Source: Reyranella sp. (GTDB lineage Bacteria > Pseudomonadota > Alphaproteobacteria > Reyranellales > Reyranellaceae). From it: a stretch of 6,131 nucleotides of DNA. A program made the translations under genes and the position numbers. The DNA is taken from NCBI GenBank assembly GCA_021732965.1, contig JAKFVZ010000615.1, positions 1 to 6,131 on the forward strand, in the 5' to 3' direction. The stretch's first letter is position 1, and every line of letters begins with the position of its first letter. Below are positions 5,910-6,131 of the stretch, in pieces. The notes beneath the pieces are model-generated. The model was not told the DNA's origin. It searched no databases and worked only from the letters and a program-made list of their open reading frames with translations.

Positions 5910-6131
5910 CAGAGCCCCAGCCCCCGATTTCGCCCGAGCGACCAGTTCACGTCGCCGCCCGGCAAAGCGACACCAGAAACGACACGGCCGACGCGCTGCT
6001 CGAGGACCCGCCGCCACGGGACCAGGCTGAAGCCCAGCCCATCATCGATAATGGCGAACCGACCACTGGCGAGTTGGGTCGAACCGACGAGCTGACCGCT
6101 GATGGGACTGCCAGGGGCCACAGTCCGCCAT
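5909..6131 (-). CDS. Relaxase C-terminus, DUF3363 (MobP/VirD2-type), 5' part beyond right edge
   Basis: Only the last 73 codons are in the window; the frame is open to the right edge. The sequence (GSTQLASGRFAIIDDGLGFS, then LVPWRRVLEQ, ending NWSLGRNRGLGL) matches my recollection of the C-terminal end of relaxase/mobilisation nucleases carrying DUF3363. These MobP-family proteins nick oriT and are exported covalently attached to the DNA strand. The catalytic tyrosine and histidine triad lie in the N-terminal part, outside the window. A GTG at 6121 could mimic a start, but the reading continues upstream (Trp-Arg-Thr before it), and position immediately before traG fits a full relaxase gene. 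The C-terminus is where T4SS substrates often carry the transport signal, so this end may be the part recognised by TraG. Identity rests on the C-terminal motif and gene context. Confidence 0.85.
   Translation of the reverse strand, partial: WRTVAPGSPISGQLVGSTQLASGRFAIIDDGLGFSLVPWRRVLEQRVGRVVSGVALPGGDVNWSLGRNRGLGL

Noticed and set aside
1..6131. CRISPR array, tRNA/rRNA gene, insertion sequence, oriT or a new defence system
   Set aside because: I saw no regularly spaced repeats, RNA gene signatures, transposase frames or terminal inverted repeats. oriT of such loci usually lies near the 5' end of the relaxase gene, outside the window. The genes present are all standard transfer genes.

Overview
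The window is a GC-rich, densely packed piece of a conjugative DNA-transfer locus. Every recognisable gene lies on the minus strand, so transcription runs from right to left. In that order the genes are: the 3' end of a MobP-type relaxase with a DUF3363 C-terminus (6131-5909), the coupling ATPase traG (5775-3781), a small ribbon-helix-helix (CopG-type) protein (3772-3332), and the mating-pair genes trbB (3193-2225), trbC (2228-1902), trbD (1902-1639) and trbE (1628 to the left edge, cut off). This gene order and these sequences fit the Trb (IncP/VirB-like, MPF type T) modules found on integrative and conjugative elements and plasmids of alphaproteobacteria, and also in some beta- and gammaproteobacteria. 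No integrase, replication gene, attachment site or cargo gene is visible, so the window cannot tell an ICE from a plasmid.

The products fit one pathway. The relaxase nicks DNA and stays bound to the strand. TraG docks the relaxase-DNA complex and energises its export. TrbB (VirB11-like) and TrbE (VirB4-like) are the cytoplasmic motor ATPases of the channel. TrbD (VirB3-like) is the small inner-membrane partner of TrbE, and TrbC (VirB2-like) is the pilin. The RHH protein is likely a regulator or a relaxosome accessory factor. The remaining trb genes (trbJ, L, F, G, I) would be expected beyond the left edge.

traG to copG and trbB through trbE are tightly joined: 8-nt gap, 4-nt overlap, 1-nt overlap, 10-nt gap. 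Two junctions are loose. Relaxase to traG has 133 nt, marked by an imperfect direct repeat and with no clear ribosome binding site for traG. copG to trbB has 138 nt and carries a long imperfect stem-loop that encloses the trbB Shine-Dalgarno and part of its start codon, preceded by a CCUCCUCC tract. These two spacers are the parts not explained by the coding annotation.

I found no new multi-gene system. The protein genes are ordinary members of known families. The most useful leads are the trbB leader structure, the uncharacterised C-terminal extension of the RHH protein, and the possible three-residue C-terminal trim of the pilin.
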